Shown here: positions 1 to 7,947 of the stretch, in pieces
Layout: the number at the start of each line of letters is the position of its first letter
Numbering within the stretch: the stretch's first letter is position 1
From: an uncultured Neglectibacter sp.
GTDB taxonomy: Bacteria; Bacillota; Clostridia; Oscillospirales; Acutalibacteraceae
Direction: 5' to 3'
NCBI GenBank assembly: GCA_904419785.1
Contig: CAJFSY010000004.1
Coordinates: 62,001-126,000 of the forward strand
Length of the DNA: 64,000 nt
Translations under genes and position numbers: made by a program
Notes under the pieces: model-generated
Databases searched by the model: none
The model's input: the letters and a program-made list of their open reading frames with translations, nothing else
Told to the model about the DNA's origin: nothing

Positions 1-295
1 CCGTCTCAAAGAACTCTCCTTGAGACGGACTAAAAATCCGCGGTACCACTCAAATTGCGCTTTCACGCCACCTCGTCGGGCTCCAGCAAGCCCTATGCAC
101 TAACGCAGCATACACGGGAGACGCCTACTCTCTGGTTTTTCAGATTTGGGGCCTCCGGCTCAGAAGGGATTGGTCCCTCAGCGCCTTCCACCGGCTCGCA
201 GCAACCGCCGGCTCTCTGCAGGAAGGTCAGCCAGACCGTCTTCGTCGTAGCCTTTCCTTTCGCTTTTCTAAAACAAAGCTTATTAATTTGTGGTG
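1..295 (-). promoter_or_regulatory. T-box leader for a gene left of the window
   Basis: The minus strand carries the conserved T-box core GTGGTACCGCGG (38-50), followed by a terminator stem CCGTCTCAA/TTGAGACGG (1-28) that reaches the window edge. The antiterminator bulge reads TGGT, which suits a tRNA with discriminator base A73. By alignment to the usual Stem I pattern (codon, six bases, GAGC) the specifier would be ATC (168-170), meaning Ile, but the AGTA loop partner is not clear, so the amino acid is uncertain. T-boxes sense uncharged tRNA and let transcription read through into synthetase, biosynthesis or transport genes. The controlled gene is outside the window. Confidence 0.85.
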
Positions 296-302
296 TACAA
301 TT

Positions 303-331
303 AGGTTACACCAATTTTGAAAGAATGTCAA
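303..331 (-). promoter_or_regulatory. Promoter candidate for the left T-box transcript
   Basis: TTGACA (331 to 326) is followed after 17 bases by TAACCT (308 to 303). The -35 box is perfect and the -10 box is poor. The position just upstream of the T-box supports it. Confidence 0.45.
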
Positions 332-352
332 GTGCCACTTGCAAAATTATTT

Positions 353-1429
353 TTATCCTGCAAAGCTCTGGCTATATTCTTCCAGCTCCTTCATGCCTTC
401 CACCAGCATCTCTACCGTCACCGGATAAGGCCACTTGCGCACATCGATACCCTTTAAGGCCTTTTCCGCTACGGCAGTCAAGTCCTGGGGCGTGGCGTGG
501 ATATCCGCAAGCTTTGTGGGCAAGCCGATGGACCTGTTGAATCTCATTACCTTGTCCCGTTCCTCATACTGTTTATCTACGGTGAGCATGGCCAAGATAC
601 CATAAGAGACCACCTCTCCATGCAGGTGATGATGTTCCTCGGTGCTGGGCAGAATGGTAAAGCCGTTGTAAATGGCGTGGGCCATGCCAGTGGTGTAGTC
701 CACCTGCACAAAGTTGGAAACCAGCCCAGTGGAAACGATGATGCCCAGAATCACCTCGGTCAGCTCATTGGTGACACGGTGGGCTTTGCAATCCTCCATG
801 GCCTGATGGCCCCACCGCAGGATGGGCTCGGCGCACATAGTGCTCAAAGCGATGCCCATTGCGTCGGAGTGGGCAGGCACATCCCCCCGGGAAGAAGTAG
901 TGCACTCAAAGTGTTTTGCCATGGTGTCCCCCATGCCGGCCCATAGGTATTTCACCGGGGCGTCGGCAATGATTTGGGGATCGATGAAAATATGATTGGG
1001 GGGGATTTTTGAAAAGGAATATTCCCGCAAGCTGCCGTCCGGATGGTATAGAATTCCTAGGCTGGTGCAGGAAGCGCATGTAGAAGCAATGGTGGGAAAG
1101 GTGAAGAAAGGCCGGTGGGTCATATGGGAAAGCACCTTGCAAGTATCAATGGCCTTGCCGCCTCCCACAGCGAAGATCATATCCGCGTCTTTTACCTTGG
1201 GAATGAGCATCTGGATGTTTTCCACCGAAGATTCTCCGCCATACCAGAAGGTGCCGGTAATCTCTATATCCGAGCCTTCCACAGCTTTACGGATTTTCTC
1301 CTCCGCGGCGGCTAGAGCGTGTTTTCCGCCGATAACCGCGGCTTTCTTCCCAAAAGGGGCGCACACCGCGGGGATATTAGTATAGGCGTCATCGCCAATG
1401 GTATAGCCGGGGAACAATGTTTCTTGCAT
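353..1429 (-). CDS. Iron-containing alcohol dehydrogenase family (GldA/HcxA-like)
   Basis: This 358-residue protein belongs to the metal-dependent glycerol dehydrogenase branch of the iron-ADH superfamily. It shows the nucleotide-binding GGGKAID motif at about residues 89-95 and the expected metal ligands Asp168 (GMGD), His251 (GMAHA) and His270 (HLHGE). The family reduces or oxidises small alcohols, glycerol or 2-hydroxy/2-oxo acids with NAD(P); the substrate cannot be read from the sequence. The gene starts two bases after the transporter stop codon, with GAAAGAAGGC as ribosome site, so the two are co-transcribed from the T-box promoter near 3.0 kb. An amino-acid-responsive leader makes a 2-oxoacid or amino-acid-derived substrate plausible, but that is inference. 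Confidence 0.85.
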   Translation of the reverse strand: MQETLFPGYTIGDDAYTNIPAVCAPFGKKAAVIGGKHALAAAEEKIRKAVEGSDIEITGTFWYGGESSVENIQMLIPKVKDADMIFAVGGGKAIDTCKVLSHMTHRPFFTFPTIASTCASCTSLGILYHPDGSLREYSFSKIPPNHIFIDPQIIADAPVKYLWAGMGDTMAKHFECTTSSRGDVPAHSDAMGIALSTMCAEPILRWGHQAMEDCKAHRVTNELTEVILGIIVSTGLVSNFVQVDYTTGMAHAIYNGFTILPSTEEHHHLHGEVVSYGILAMLTVDKQYEERDKVMRFNRSIGLPTKLADIHATPQDLTAVAEKALKGIDVRKWPYPVTVEMLVEGMKELEEYSQSFAG

Positions 1430-1431
1430 AA

Positions 1432-2667
1432 TCAGCAGCCTTCTTTCTCAAAATTGCCAGCGGGGATCGCCTGGCCCTGGGTTTCCTCTTCCATCTTCAC
1501 AACAACCGGACGCTGCCGGTTTTCCGCTTCGGGATGGGCTTTCAGATATTTGCGGTTCTTATACACACCTACTGTCAGGAAGGGAACGATCACCACGGCG
1601 ATGGCGAAGTAACCGCAATATCCATAGCCGTATTTGATGATGTTGGAAAGCCCTGCCAAAGAGATGGTCATAGACAAGATGATGATGAACGCCGCCACCA
1701 CTGCGCTGCGGGCCGGAGCGGAAGAGATCTTCCGGAACATAGGATGTTTTTCAAACCGGGCCACAAATCCGAAGGTGGTGGTCACGCCGGTGGAGATCAA
1801 GCAGAGGAGCAAGCACACGCCGTACACTACAGTGAGCCAGCCCATGCCCATTTCTTTGCACACCGTCAAGGTGGGGATAACCGTGCCGCCTTCCACAGAG
1901 GTGTACATCCCCTGCCAGGAGATGAGCATGAAGATGGAAAGCACCAAAGCCACAGAATTCATACCAAAGGAAATCCACATGGAACGGGAACAAGCTTTCT
2001 TGGTGGTCAAAGGCGTGCCGCAGGCGATCATGGTGGGCAAAGTCACGCATTGGAACCCAGCATAGGTGAAGCAGTTCAAAATAGCCTGGGGGATATTCCC
2101 GAAGCCCTGGGTCTCAAAATCTTTCCAAAGGACGCTCTGCAAATTCCCGCTATAAGCAACGCCAACAGCGTAAATGGCTACCGCGGTCACCAGGATGGCG
2201 ATTCCCATATAGGTGCTGGCTGCCCGGACAAGGTCCGCGCCGAAAATGGTCAAGCTCAAAACCAACGCGCCCACCAAAACGATGCCGACGTAATAGTTCA
2301 GGCCAAAGTAATTTTCCAACGCCGAAGCCGCGCCGGAAATGGCTGCCGCCACAGCCATGAGCACCATGATGTAGAAAAAGATCTCGAACAGCACAAACAG
2401 TTTATCAAAAGGATGGTACAGCGTTTTAAACAGTTCTTTATAAGAGCTGAGGCCACGGGTGTTGTACATGAGCATGGCCTCCCGCATGGTGATGGTCAAC
2501 AACAGCATGGCGCCCACCGCGCTGATGGGGCCCAGCCAGCCCAGCCCCACATAGTAGGTATGGGCCTGGTTGCCAGTGGCGAAACCGCCTCCCGCGTGGG
2601 CGGAAAACAATACCGCACCCACCGAGAAAAGTGTGATGAAAGGAATCTTTGCGGATACTTTGTTCAT
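1432..2667 (-). CDS. YkvI-like APC-superfamily transporter, T-box regulated
   Basis: This 411-residue integral membrane protein has about ten to eleven hydrophobic segments and an N-terminal GGGFATG glycine-rich stretch of the kind found in the unwound first helix of APC/LeuT-fold carriers. It most resembles YkvI-type membrane proteins of Firmicutes, whose substrate is unknown. The start is set at ATG 2667 because TTAGGAGG lies eight bases upstream; the frame continues upstream only into the T-box leader. It is the first gene of a two-gene operon with the iron-ADH-family dehydrogenase. T-box control by an apparent Leu codon suggests uptake or efflux of an amino acid or its keto/hydroxy derivative. 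That role is inferred from regulation, not from residues. Confidence 0.75.
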   Translation of the reverse strand: MNKVSAKIPFITLFSVGAVLFSAHAGGGFATGNQAHTYYVGLGWLGPISAVGAMLLLTITMREAMLMYNTRGLSSYKELFKTLYHPFDKLFVLFEIFFYIMVLMAVAAAISGAASALENYFGLNYYVGIVLVGALVLSLTIFGADLVRAASTYMGIAILVTAVAIYAVGVAYSGNLQSVLWKDFETQGFGNIPQAILNCFTYAGFQCVTLPTMIACGTPLTTKKACSRSMWISFGMNSVALVLSIFMLISWQGMYTSVEGGTVIPTLTVCKEMGMGWLTVVYGVCLLLCLISTGVTTTFGFVARFEKHPMFRKISSAPARSAVVAAFIIILSMTISLAGLSNIIKYGYGYCGYFAIAVVIVPFLTVGVYKNRKYLKAHPEAENRQRPVVVKMEEETQGQAIPAGNFEKEGC

Positions 2668-2710
2668 AAATAACAGCCTCCTAAGGAATAGATTCATTTC
2701 CCCAGGCAAC

Positions 2711-3008
2711 AAAAAAGCTCTTTCGCCCTTCTGCCCAGGGGGACAGAAGAGACGAAAGAGCAAAGCTTCCGCGGTACCACTCTTCTTCATTTCATATACG
2801 AAATGCACCTTAACGGGTACAGGCCGCGTCAACAGACACAACTGGATACCCCTGCGCTTAATAACGGGCGCAACCCCGTCCGCACCTACTGCGTTCGGCA
2901 CGGCCGTTCAGCGGTCAGTTCAGCTTTTCGCTTCCTCGATGCCTCGCACCATCCGGCATCTCTCTGACAGGGCTTGAAGCTTACTACTCCGCGTCCTCAC
3001 GTTTTCCG
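2711..3008 (-). promoter_or_regulatory. T-box leader of the transporter/dehydrogenase operon
   Basis: On the minus strand the core GAGTGGTACCGCGG (2769-2783) precedes a long terminator stem, GCTCTTTCG paired with CGAAAGAGC (2717-2761), followed by six T. Stem I has the AGTA element (GGAGTAGTAAGC) and a downstream CTG ACCGCT GAAC pattern, which puts the specifier at CTG (2916-2918), that is Leu. The TGGT bulge agrees with A73 of tRNA-Leu and argues against Trp or Gly. Uncharged tRNA should allow readthrough into the transporter at 2667. Confidence 0.93.
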
Positions 3009-3014
3009 CAAAAT

Positions 3015-3044
3015 AAAATACCACAACTATTGCGGCCTTGTCAA
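3015..3044 (-). promoter_or_regulatory. Promoter of the Leu-type T-box operon
   Basis: TTGACA (3044 to 3039), an 18-base spacer and TATTTT (3020 to 3015) lie immediately upstream of T-box Stem I. Confidence 0.7.
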
Positions 3045-3119
3045 GCAATTTTTGAAATTTTTATTTTTCAATCCTGCAAAAAGCATTTTTCTAATCCGCC
3101 AAATCTGCCATTTTTCGGG

Positions 3120-3629
3120 TCATTCCCCCAGGGCAACCATGTCTTGCGCCCACTTTTTCGCCCCTTCCAGATCTTGCGCGTCGGGGTGGCTCAAAGCCCG
3201 GTCAAAGTTTTCCAGGCTTGCCTGCGCTTTAGCGTCTTCAGGATTTTCCTGCGATAGCTTCTCATACCGTTGCCGCACGCTTTGCGGCATTTTCCCTTGG
3301 CAGTAATAACAGCCCAAAATCCGGTTGCTCCCATCAATCAGGGACTTGATCCGTTGAAACAGCATATCGTAATATTCCTGGGAACCGCCAAAGCCTGCGG
3401 TGCCGAAATAGCCGATCTTTTTTCCCCGCAAAGACTTCAAATAGGCGGCGGTCCCCTCGTGACACAAGCCCTTGTCTGTCCAAGAGCCTACCAGATACAA
3501 ATCCGCTTCCACCGGTTCGCCCGGCTCTCCAAACCAAACGATCTCCTGTTTTGACACTGCCTCCCGGATGGCTTCCGCCACGGCTTTGGTATTCCCGGTC
3601 AGGCTTTGATACACAATGGCGATCTTCAT
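3120..3629 (-). CDS. Flavodoxin-family protein
   Basis: This 169-residue protein opens with the FMN phosphate-binding loop of flavodoxins, YQSLTGNT (residues 7-14), and keeps the alternating strand/helix pattern (VGSWTDKGL, YFGTAGFGG). After residue 100 it has a family-typical tail with CYYCQGKMP and a helical, acidic C-terminus. Flavodoxins carry one or two electrons between reductases in the cytoplasm. The gene stands alone between the T-box promoter and mrp, with GAGAAGGTGGG as ribosome site. I cannot assign a redox partner. The length is typical of short-chain flavodoxin-like proteins rather than WrbA. Confidence 0.85.
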   Translation of the reverse strand: MKIAIVYQSLTGNTKAVAEAIREAVSKQEIVWFGEPGEPVEADLYLVGSWTDKGLCHEGTAAYLKSLRGKKIGYFGTAGFGGSQEYYDMLFQRIKSLIDGSNRILGCYYCQGKMPQSVRQRYEKLSQENPEDAKAQASLENFDRALSHPDAQDLEGAKKWAQDMVALGE

Positions 3630-3687
3630 ACCATTCCCACCTTCTCTTTCATAAAATTGCGGCCTTTTTCAACGGCCCATTTTAAGC

Positions 3688-3736
3688 AAAAAAGCGCGGC
3701 AGGCCCTGGCTTTTACCAGAAACCTCCCCCGCGCTT
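3688..3736 (-). terminator. Terminator after the Mrp-family gene
   Basis: On the minus strand the arms AAGCGCGG and CCGCGCTT (3692-3736), with an inner GGTAAAAGCC hairpin, are followed by TTTTTT. Confidence 0.6.
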
Positions 3737-3761
3737 CTCACAGCAACTTTGTTTCTCCAGA

Positions 3762-4604
3762 TCAGTTTTCCTTCTCCGGCAAACTTTCGATAATATCCGC
3801 GGCGCCTTCCAGCCAATCCCCCTCGAACAGCTCGATGGCGCCTTTGTCACAAGCCCATGCCAACTTGGGGTCCATGGGCAGCTTGCCCACCACCTTCAAA
3901 GCATATTTGGCCGCGACTTCATCAATATGGCTCTCGCCAAACACATGGATCGTTTTCCCGCAATCCGGGCACTGGACATAGCTCATGTTCTCCACCAGGC
4001 CCAGCACAGGCACGTTCATCATCTTGGCCATCTCCACCGCTTTGGAGACGATCATAGACACCAGCTCCTGGGGGGAGGTGACGATGAGGATGCCATCCAG
4101 CGGCAAAGACTGGAACACGGTCAAAGGAGCATCGCCTGTTCCGGGAGGCATGTCCACAAACATGTAATCCACGTTGCCCCAGATCACATCCGTCCAAAAC
4201 TGCTTGATCGCCCCGGCGATCACGGGGCCGCGCCACACCACGGGGGAAGTTTCTTCCTCCAGCAGCAGGTTGATGCTCATCACTTTCACGCCGGTCTTGC
4301 TTTCCACCGGGTAAATGCCGCTTTCATCGGACAAAGCCCGCTGCTTCATGCCGAAGCACTTGGGGATGGAAGGGCCGGTGATATCTGCGTCCAGCACGGC
4401 TACTTCATTGCCGCGGCGGCGCAGGGCAGTGGCGAGCAGCGAGGTAACCAGGGATTTTCCCACGCCTCCTTTGCCGCTGACCACGCCGATGACTTTTTTC
4501 ACATGGCTCAGGTCGTTCGTACGCTCTAAAAAGCTTTGGGGCTGCTGCCGGGAAGGGCAGTTCTCCCCACAGCTGGAACAATCGTGGGTGCAATTTTCGC
4601 TCAT
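3762..4604 (-). CDS. mrp: Mrp/ApbC-type P-loop iron-sulfur carrier
   Basis: This 280-residue cytoplasmic P-loop ATPase has the deviant Walker A GKGGVGKS at about 44-51, DMPPGTGDAP typical of Mrp/NBP35, and a CPDCGK pair near residue 209 that bridges an Fe-S cluster between subunits. An extra N-terminal cysteine group (C5, C9, C12, C16) precedes the P-loop domain. In bacteria and archaea these proteins bind and transfer 4Fe-4S clusters. The start is fixed by AAAGGAAGAG upstream of ATG 4604. It appears to be a single-gene unit ended by the hairpin at 3688-3736. Confidence 0.92.
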   Translation of the reverse strand: MSENCTHDCSSCGENCPSRQQPQSFLERTNDLSHVKKVIGVVSGKGGVGKSLVTSLLATALRRRGNEVAVLDADITGPSIPKCFGMKQRALSDESGIYPVESKTGVKVMSINLLLEEETSPVVWRGPVIAGAIKQFWTDVIWGNVDYMFVDMPPGTGDAPLTVFQSLPLDGILIVTSPQELVSMIVSKAVEMAKMMNVPVLGLVENMSYVQCPDCGKTIHVFGESHIDEVAAKYALKVVGKLPMDPKLAWACDKGAIELFEGDWLEGAADIIESLPEKEN

Positions 4605-4742
4605 TTTTCTCTTCCTTTCTCATTTGCCGCGGCTTTACCGCTCTTTTATTGTACCCCTTTTTTGAAAAAAGTAAAGTGGCAACCAAAAAACCTCCGGCCG
4701 CTGTCGTTTTTCAGATTTAGGCGGCTCAGTCTCAGTGTGGAA

Positions 4743-6191
4743 TCATGATTCCTGCTCGGGAGAGGGCAGCGCCTTCTGAGGGGACAAAGGCAACTCGAAC
4801 CAGAAAGTGCTGCCTTTTCCCAGCTGGCTGGAAACACCATACGCCCCGCCATGCTTATCCAGGATATTCTTCACGATGGAAAGTCCCAAACCAGAGCCCA
4901 TCTGGGCGCGTTTGTGTTCCTTATCCACTTTGTAGTAACGTTCCCAGATATCTTTCAGCTTGTCTTGGGGAATCCCTTCCCCGGTATCGGTGACGGACAC
5001 CCGCACTTTGTCCTGCTCTACTGTCTGGCAAAGGGTGATGGTCTTATCCTCGCCAGAATAGGTGATGGCGTTGTTCACCAGGTTATATACCACCTGGGAG
5101 ATCTTCAGCTCGTCGGCATCTACCCAAACCTCTTCCTCATACTGGAAGGGGAACCGGTAATCCGCCAGTTTATCATACCTGTGCAAAATCTGCCGTATAC
5201 TTGCCGTAAGGTTAAAGCGGGTCTTTTCCAGGGGCAGCACCCCCGCTTCCAGCTTAGAGAGATCCAGCAGATCGTTGACCAGGTTGGTCAGCCGTTCCGC
5301 TTCGTCGATGATGATCTGCACGTTTTCCGGGGTATTCTCTCCCGGCAGGTCCCGCATGACCTCGCTATACCCCTTGATCATGGTCAGGGGCGTGCGCAGA
5401 TCGTGGGAAACGTTGGCCAGCAAATCCCGGCGCAGGCCCTCCACCTTAGAAAGCTCCCCGGCGGCGTAATTCAGCGTGCGGGCCAGTTCCCGCACCTCCC
5501 GGGCGCCGTGCTCCCCAAAACTGATGCCGTAATCCCCACGGGCCAGCAGTTTGGCGGAATCGTTGATAGCCGTTAAAGGCAGGGATATTTTCCGGGCGAT
5601 GAACAGCGCCAGAACCACACCCAGCAACCCCATCACCACAGTGAGGGTCGTCACCTGCACCACCAATGTCTCTTTGATGGAATCTACCGGCGTGATCTCA
5701 CTTTCTAATAGCACCATACGGTTCTGCCCGGAAGGGGTGCGGGTAATGGTGACATAGAGGATCACCTCATCCTGTGAGCCATCCCAATTCACAAAAGGAG
5801 AACGGTAGCTGGTCAAATGGGTTCCGCCTTGCAGATTCACATTGTTAAAAAGCTCCGCCCGCCCAGCCCGGGTCATATTGTTCAAAAGACTGTCCTTTTG
5901 GGTGGCCCTCCATCCGGAGAGCAGCCTCCCCATTTCGTCGGTAACCACAATATTGATGCCTGTGTTGAAGCAAAGCTCTTTTACCTGCTCGTCCATATTC
6001 TCGTCATCCAGATAGCGCTCTACGGATTCGGCCGTGGTTTTTACCTGAGCTGTTTTGACCGCCCGGTAAAAGGGGTCCAGCAGCACGATCTGGAACAGCC
6101 ACAGCAAAGCGCCCACCACCAGAATAAAAATCCCAAACCCGCAGAGGATCTGCTCCCAAACGCCCAACGGACGCTTTTTCAGCTTGTTCAT
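4743..6191 (-). CDS. Membrane sensor histidine kinase
   Basis: This 482-residue kinase has transmembrane segments at about 14-37 and 176-199, an extracellular sensor region between them, a HAMP segment (about 200-250), a HisKA box NVSHDLRTPL with phospho-acceptor His263, and a HATPase domain with N-box NLVNNAITYS and G-boxes DTGEGI and GSGLGLSI. It phosphorylates the response regulator encoded upstream; only two bases separate the genes and GAGGGCAACTG serves as ribosome site. The input signal cannot be deduced. The short extracellular domain of roughly 140 residues looks like a single PAS-like/dCache module. Confidence 0.93.
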   Translation of the reverse strand: MNKLKKRPLGVWEQILCGFGIFILVVGALLWLFQIVLLDPFYRAVKTAQVKTTAESVERYLDDENMDEQVKELCFNTGINIVVTDEMGRLLSGWRATQKDSLLNNMTRAGRAELFNNVNLQGGTHLTSYRSPFVNWDGSQDEVILYVTITRTPSGQNRMVLLESEITPVDSIKETLVVQVTTLTVVMGLLGVVLALFIARKISLPLTAINDSAKLLARGDYGISFGEHGAREVRELARTLNYAAGELSKVEGLRRDLLANVSHDLRTPLTMIKGYSEVMRDLPGENTPENVQIIIDEAERLTNLVNDLLDLSKLEAGVLPLEKTRFNLTASIRQILHRYDKLADYRFPFQYEEEVWVDADELKISQVVYNLVNNAITYSGEDKTITLCQTVEQDKVRVSVTDTGEGIPQDKLKDIWERYYKVDKEHKRAQMGSGLGLSIVKNILDKHGGAYGVSSQLGKGSTFWFELPLSPQKALPSPEQES

Positions 6192-6193
6192 GG

Positions 6194-6877
6194 TCAGTTG
6201 CCCTCAAAGCGGTAGCCAACGCCCCGCAGCGTGACGATCAGCTTGCTGTAGGGCCCCAGGCTGCGCCGCAGCAGTTTGATGTGGGTATCCAGCGTGCGGT
6301 CGTCACCGTAAAAGTCATACCCCCACACGTTGGTGATGAGCATCTCCCTGGTGAGAGCGATATTCTTATTCTGGGCCATATACACCAGCAGGTCGTATTC
6401 TTTTGGGGAAAGCTCTGCCCGTTCCCCATCTACCGTGACAATGCGGGCGTCCAGGTCGATGGAAAGCCCTCCAAAGGTGAGCACGTTCCGTTTGGGAGCC
6501 GCCTCCTGGGGACGCACCCGGTTCATGATGGCGGTGACACGCATCATCAGCTCTTTGGGAGAAAAAGGCTTCACCACATAGTCGTCCACGCCCAGCTCAA
6601 AACCGTGAATGCGGTCATATTCCTCGCCCCGGGCCGAAAGCATCAGAACAGGCGTTTTGCAGGTCTTGCGTATCTCCGCCACTGCGGAAAAACCATCCAG
6701 TTCGGGCATCATCACATCCATGATGATGATGTCGAAATCGTTGGGGTGACGCCGGCAAAGCTCCACAGCTTCCATGCCGTTTTCCGCCTCGGTGACCTGG
6801 TTTCCCTCAAATTCCGCGTACTTCCGGATCAGCGCCCGGATTTTATCTTCGTCATCCACTACCAAAATACGATACAT
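6194..6877 (-). CDS. OmpR/PhoB-family response regulator
   Basis: This 227-residue protein joins a receiver domain (acidic pocket VDDED, phospho-acceptor Asp54 in IIMDVMMPELDG, Thr/Ser and Lys in the usual places) to a winged-helix DNA-binding domain (LSPKEYDLLVYMAQN, DTHIKLLRRSLG). ATG 6877 (MYRILVV) is preferred over an in-frame ATG six codons upstream because GGGGTGG is correctly spaced before it. It forms an operon with the downstream histidine kinase under the promoter at 7022-7050. The targets are unknown. Confidence 0.94.
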   Translation of the reverse strand: MYRILVVDDEDKIRALIRKYAEFEGNQVTEAENGMEAVELCRRHPNDFDIIIMDVMMPELDGFSAVAEIRKTCKTPVLMLSARGEEYDRIHGFELGVDDYVVKPFSPKELMMRVTAIMNRVRPQEAAPKRNVLTFGGLSIDLDARIVTVDGERAELSPKEYDLLVYMAQNKNIALTREMLITNVWGYDFYGDDRTLDTHIKLLRRSLGPYSKLIVTLRGVGYRFEGN

Positions 6878-7021
6878 CCATCCACCCCGTTTCATAAATC
6901 CGGCGGGCCGTTTCCCGCCCGCTCCTTTGAGATCATGCTATCATTCCTGTGTGAATCCCCGGTGAACACCAACCGAAAATGGCCGTAAAACCTAGGTTCC
7001 AGAGCTTTGAATATTTGTTTT

Positions 7022-7050
7022 AGTATAGCTTACCCCGCTGTTTTTTTCAA
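7022..7050 (-). promoter_or_regulatory. Promoter of the response regulator/kinase operon
   Basis: TTGAAA (7050 to 7045), a 17-base spacer and TATACT (7027 to 7022) on the minus strand leave a leader of about 140 bases before ATG 6877. Confidence 0.65.
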
Positions 7051-7069
7051 GCTCGGTCCGTATTTGAGG

Positions 7070-7098
7070 TTGACTTTTTAAGAAAAAGAGAGTATTAT
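7070..7098 (+). promoter_or_regulatory. Promoter of the cytidylate-kinase-like gene
   Basis: TTGACT (7070-7075), 17 bases, TATTAT (7093-7098). It lies back to back with the response regulator promoter. Confidence 0.65.
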
Positions 7099-7173
7099 AA
7101 TTATAGAAATATTGTCTATAATTATAAAATATCTTTCTAATTTATTAGGCTTTTTTTATAAGGAGGAATCCAT

Positions 7174-7791
7174 ATGCTGCCTGTCATCACAATTTCACGC
7201 CAATACGGAAGCGGAGGCCATGAAGTAGGAGAGAAATTGGCTCAAAAGCTGGACCTCCCCTTTTATGACAAAGCCCTGATCGCCATGGCTGCCAAAAAGA
7301 GCGGCCTTTCAGAAGAAGTATTCGCCGACGCCGATGAAAAAGCCACTAGCAGCCTGCTCTATTCTATGGTTATGGGAAGCTACGCTTTTGGTGCCAGAGT
7401 CCCCGGGCTTAACGAAATGCCCATCAACGATAAGCTGTTCATCATCCAGTCCGACATCATCAAAAAAGCCGCTGAGGAAGGCCCCTGCGTCATCATCGGG
7501 CGCTGCGCCGACTACATCCTGCGGGACCATCCCAACTGCCTGAACGTATTCGTCCACGCTGACAAAACCGCCCGCATCAAGCGAATCGTGGGCAAAGGGC
7601 TGTGCGAAGAGAAAAAGGCGCCGGATTTCGTCACCAAAAAGGATAAACAGCGGGCAAACTATTACAATTTCTATTCCAATAACCGCTGGGACGATCTGCA
7701 GAATTACGACCTGACCATCGACACTTCCCGGTTCTCTGTGGACCTGGCGGTGCAGATGCTGATCGATGCAGCCAAGATGCTGGACAAATAA
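7174..7791 (+). CDS. Cytidylate-kinase-like P-loop protein
   Basis: This 205-residue protein starts with ITISRQYGSGG, the modified P-loop of the cytidylate-kinase-like family (Cytidylate_kin2), and ends with an NNRWDDLQNYDLTIDTS stretch typical of that family. These proteins are common in Clostridia but their physiological substrate is not established; a true CMP kinase (cmk) is encoded separately at 42.8-43.4 kb, so this one probably has another role. AAGGAGGAATCC precedes ATG 7174. It has its own promoter and a strong terminator at 7833-7881. Confidence 0.88.
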   Translation: MLPVITISRQYGSGGHEVGEKLAQKLDLPFYDKALIAMAAKKSGLSEEVFADADEKATSSLLYSMVMGSYAFGARVPGLNEMPINDKLFIIQSDIIKKAAEEGPCVIIGRCADYILRDHPNCLNVFVHADKTARIKRIVGKGLCEEKKAPDFVTKKDKQRANYYNFYSNNRWDDLQNYDLTIDTSRFSVDLAVQMLIDAAKMLDK

Positions 7792-7832
7792 TTCTGGGTA
7801 CAACGCAAAAGCGACCCCCTATATTCCCTGAG

Positions 7833-7881
7833 CTGGGAGGGGGAGGGCATTACGCCCTCCCCCTCCCAGTGTTTTTCTTTT
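7833..7881 (+). terminator. Intrinsic terminator
   Basis: A 16-bp stem CTGGGAGGGGGAGGGC with its complement, loop ATTAC, is followed by a T-rich tract. It ends the cytidylate-kinase-like transcript. Confidence 0.9.
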
Positions 7882-7947
7882 CAAACCGCTGAAACCGTGC
7901 TATAATGGCTGATAATCGCACAGAAACATCTTGTAAGGGAGCTGCCT

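Noticed and set aside
1534-2673. A 379-codon plus-strand frame opposite the YkvI-like transporter gene
   Set aside because: Composition (His, Gln, Gly repeats) and absence of start signals show an antisense shadow; the minus strand has the T-box, a ribosome site and a clear membrane protein.
7174-7791. Calling this gene cmk
   Set aside because: The P-loop and C-terminal pattern fit the cytidylate-kinase-like family, and a canonical cmk is present at 42762-43424.
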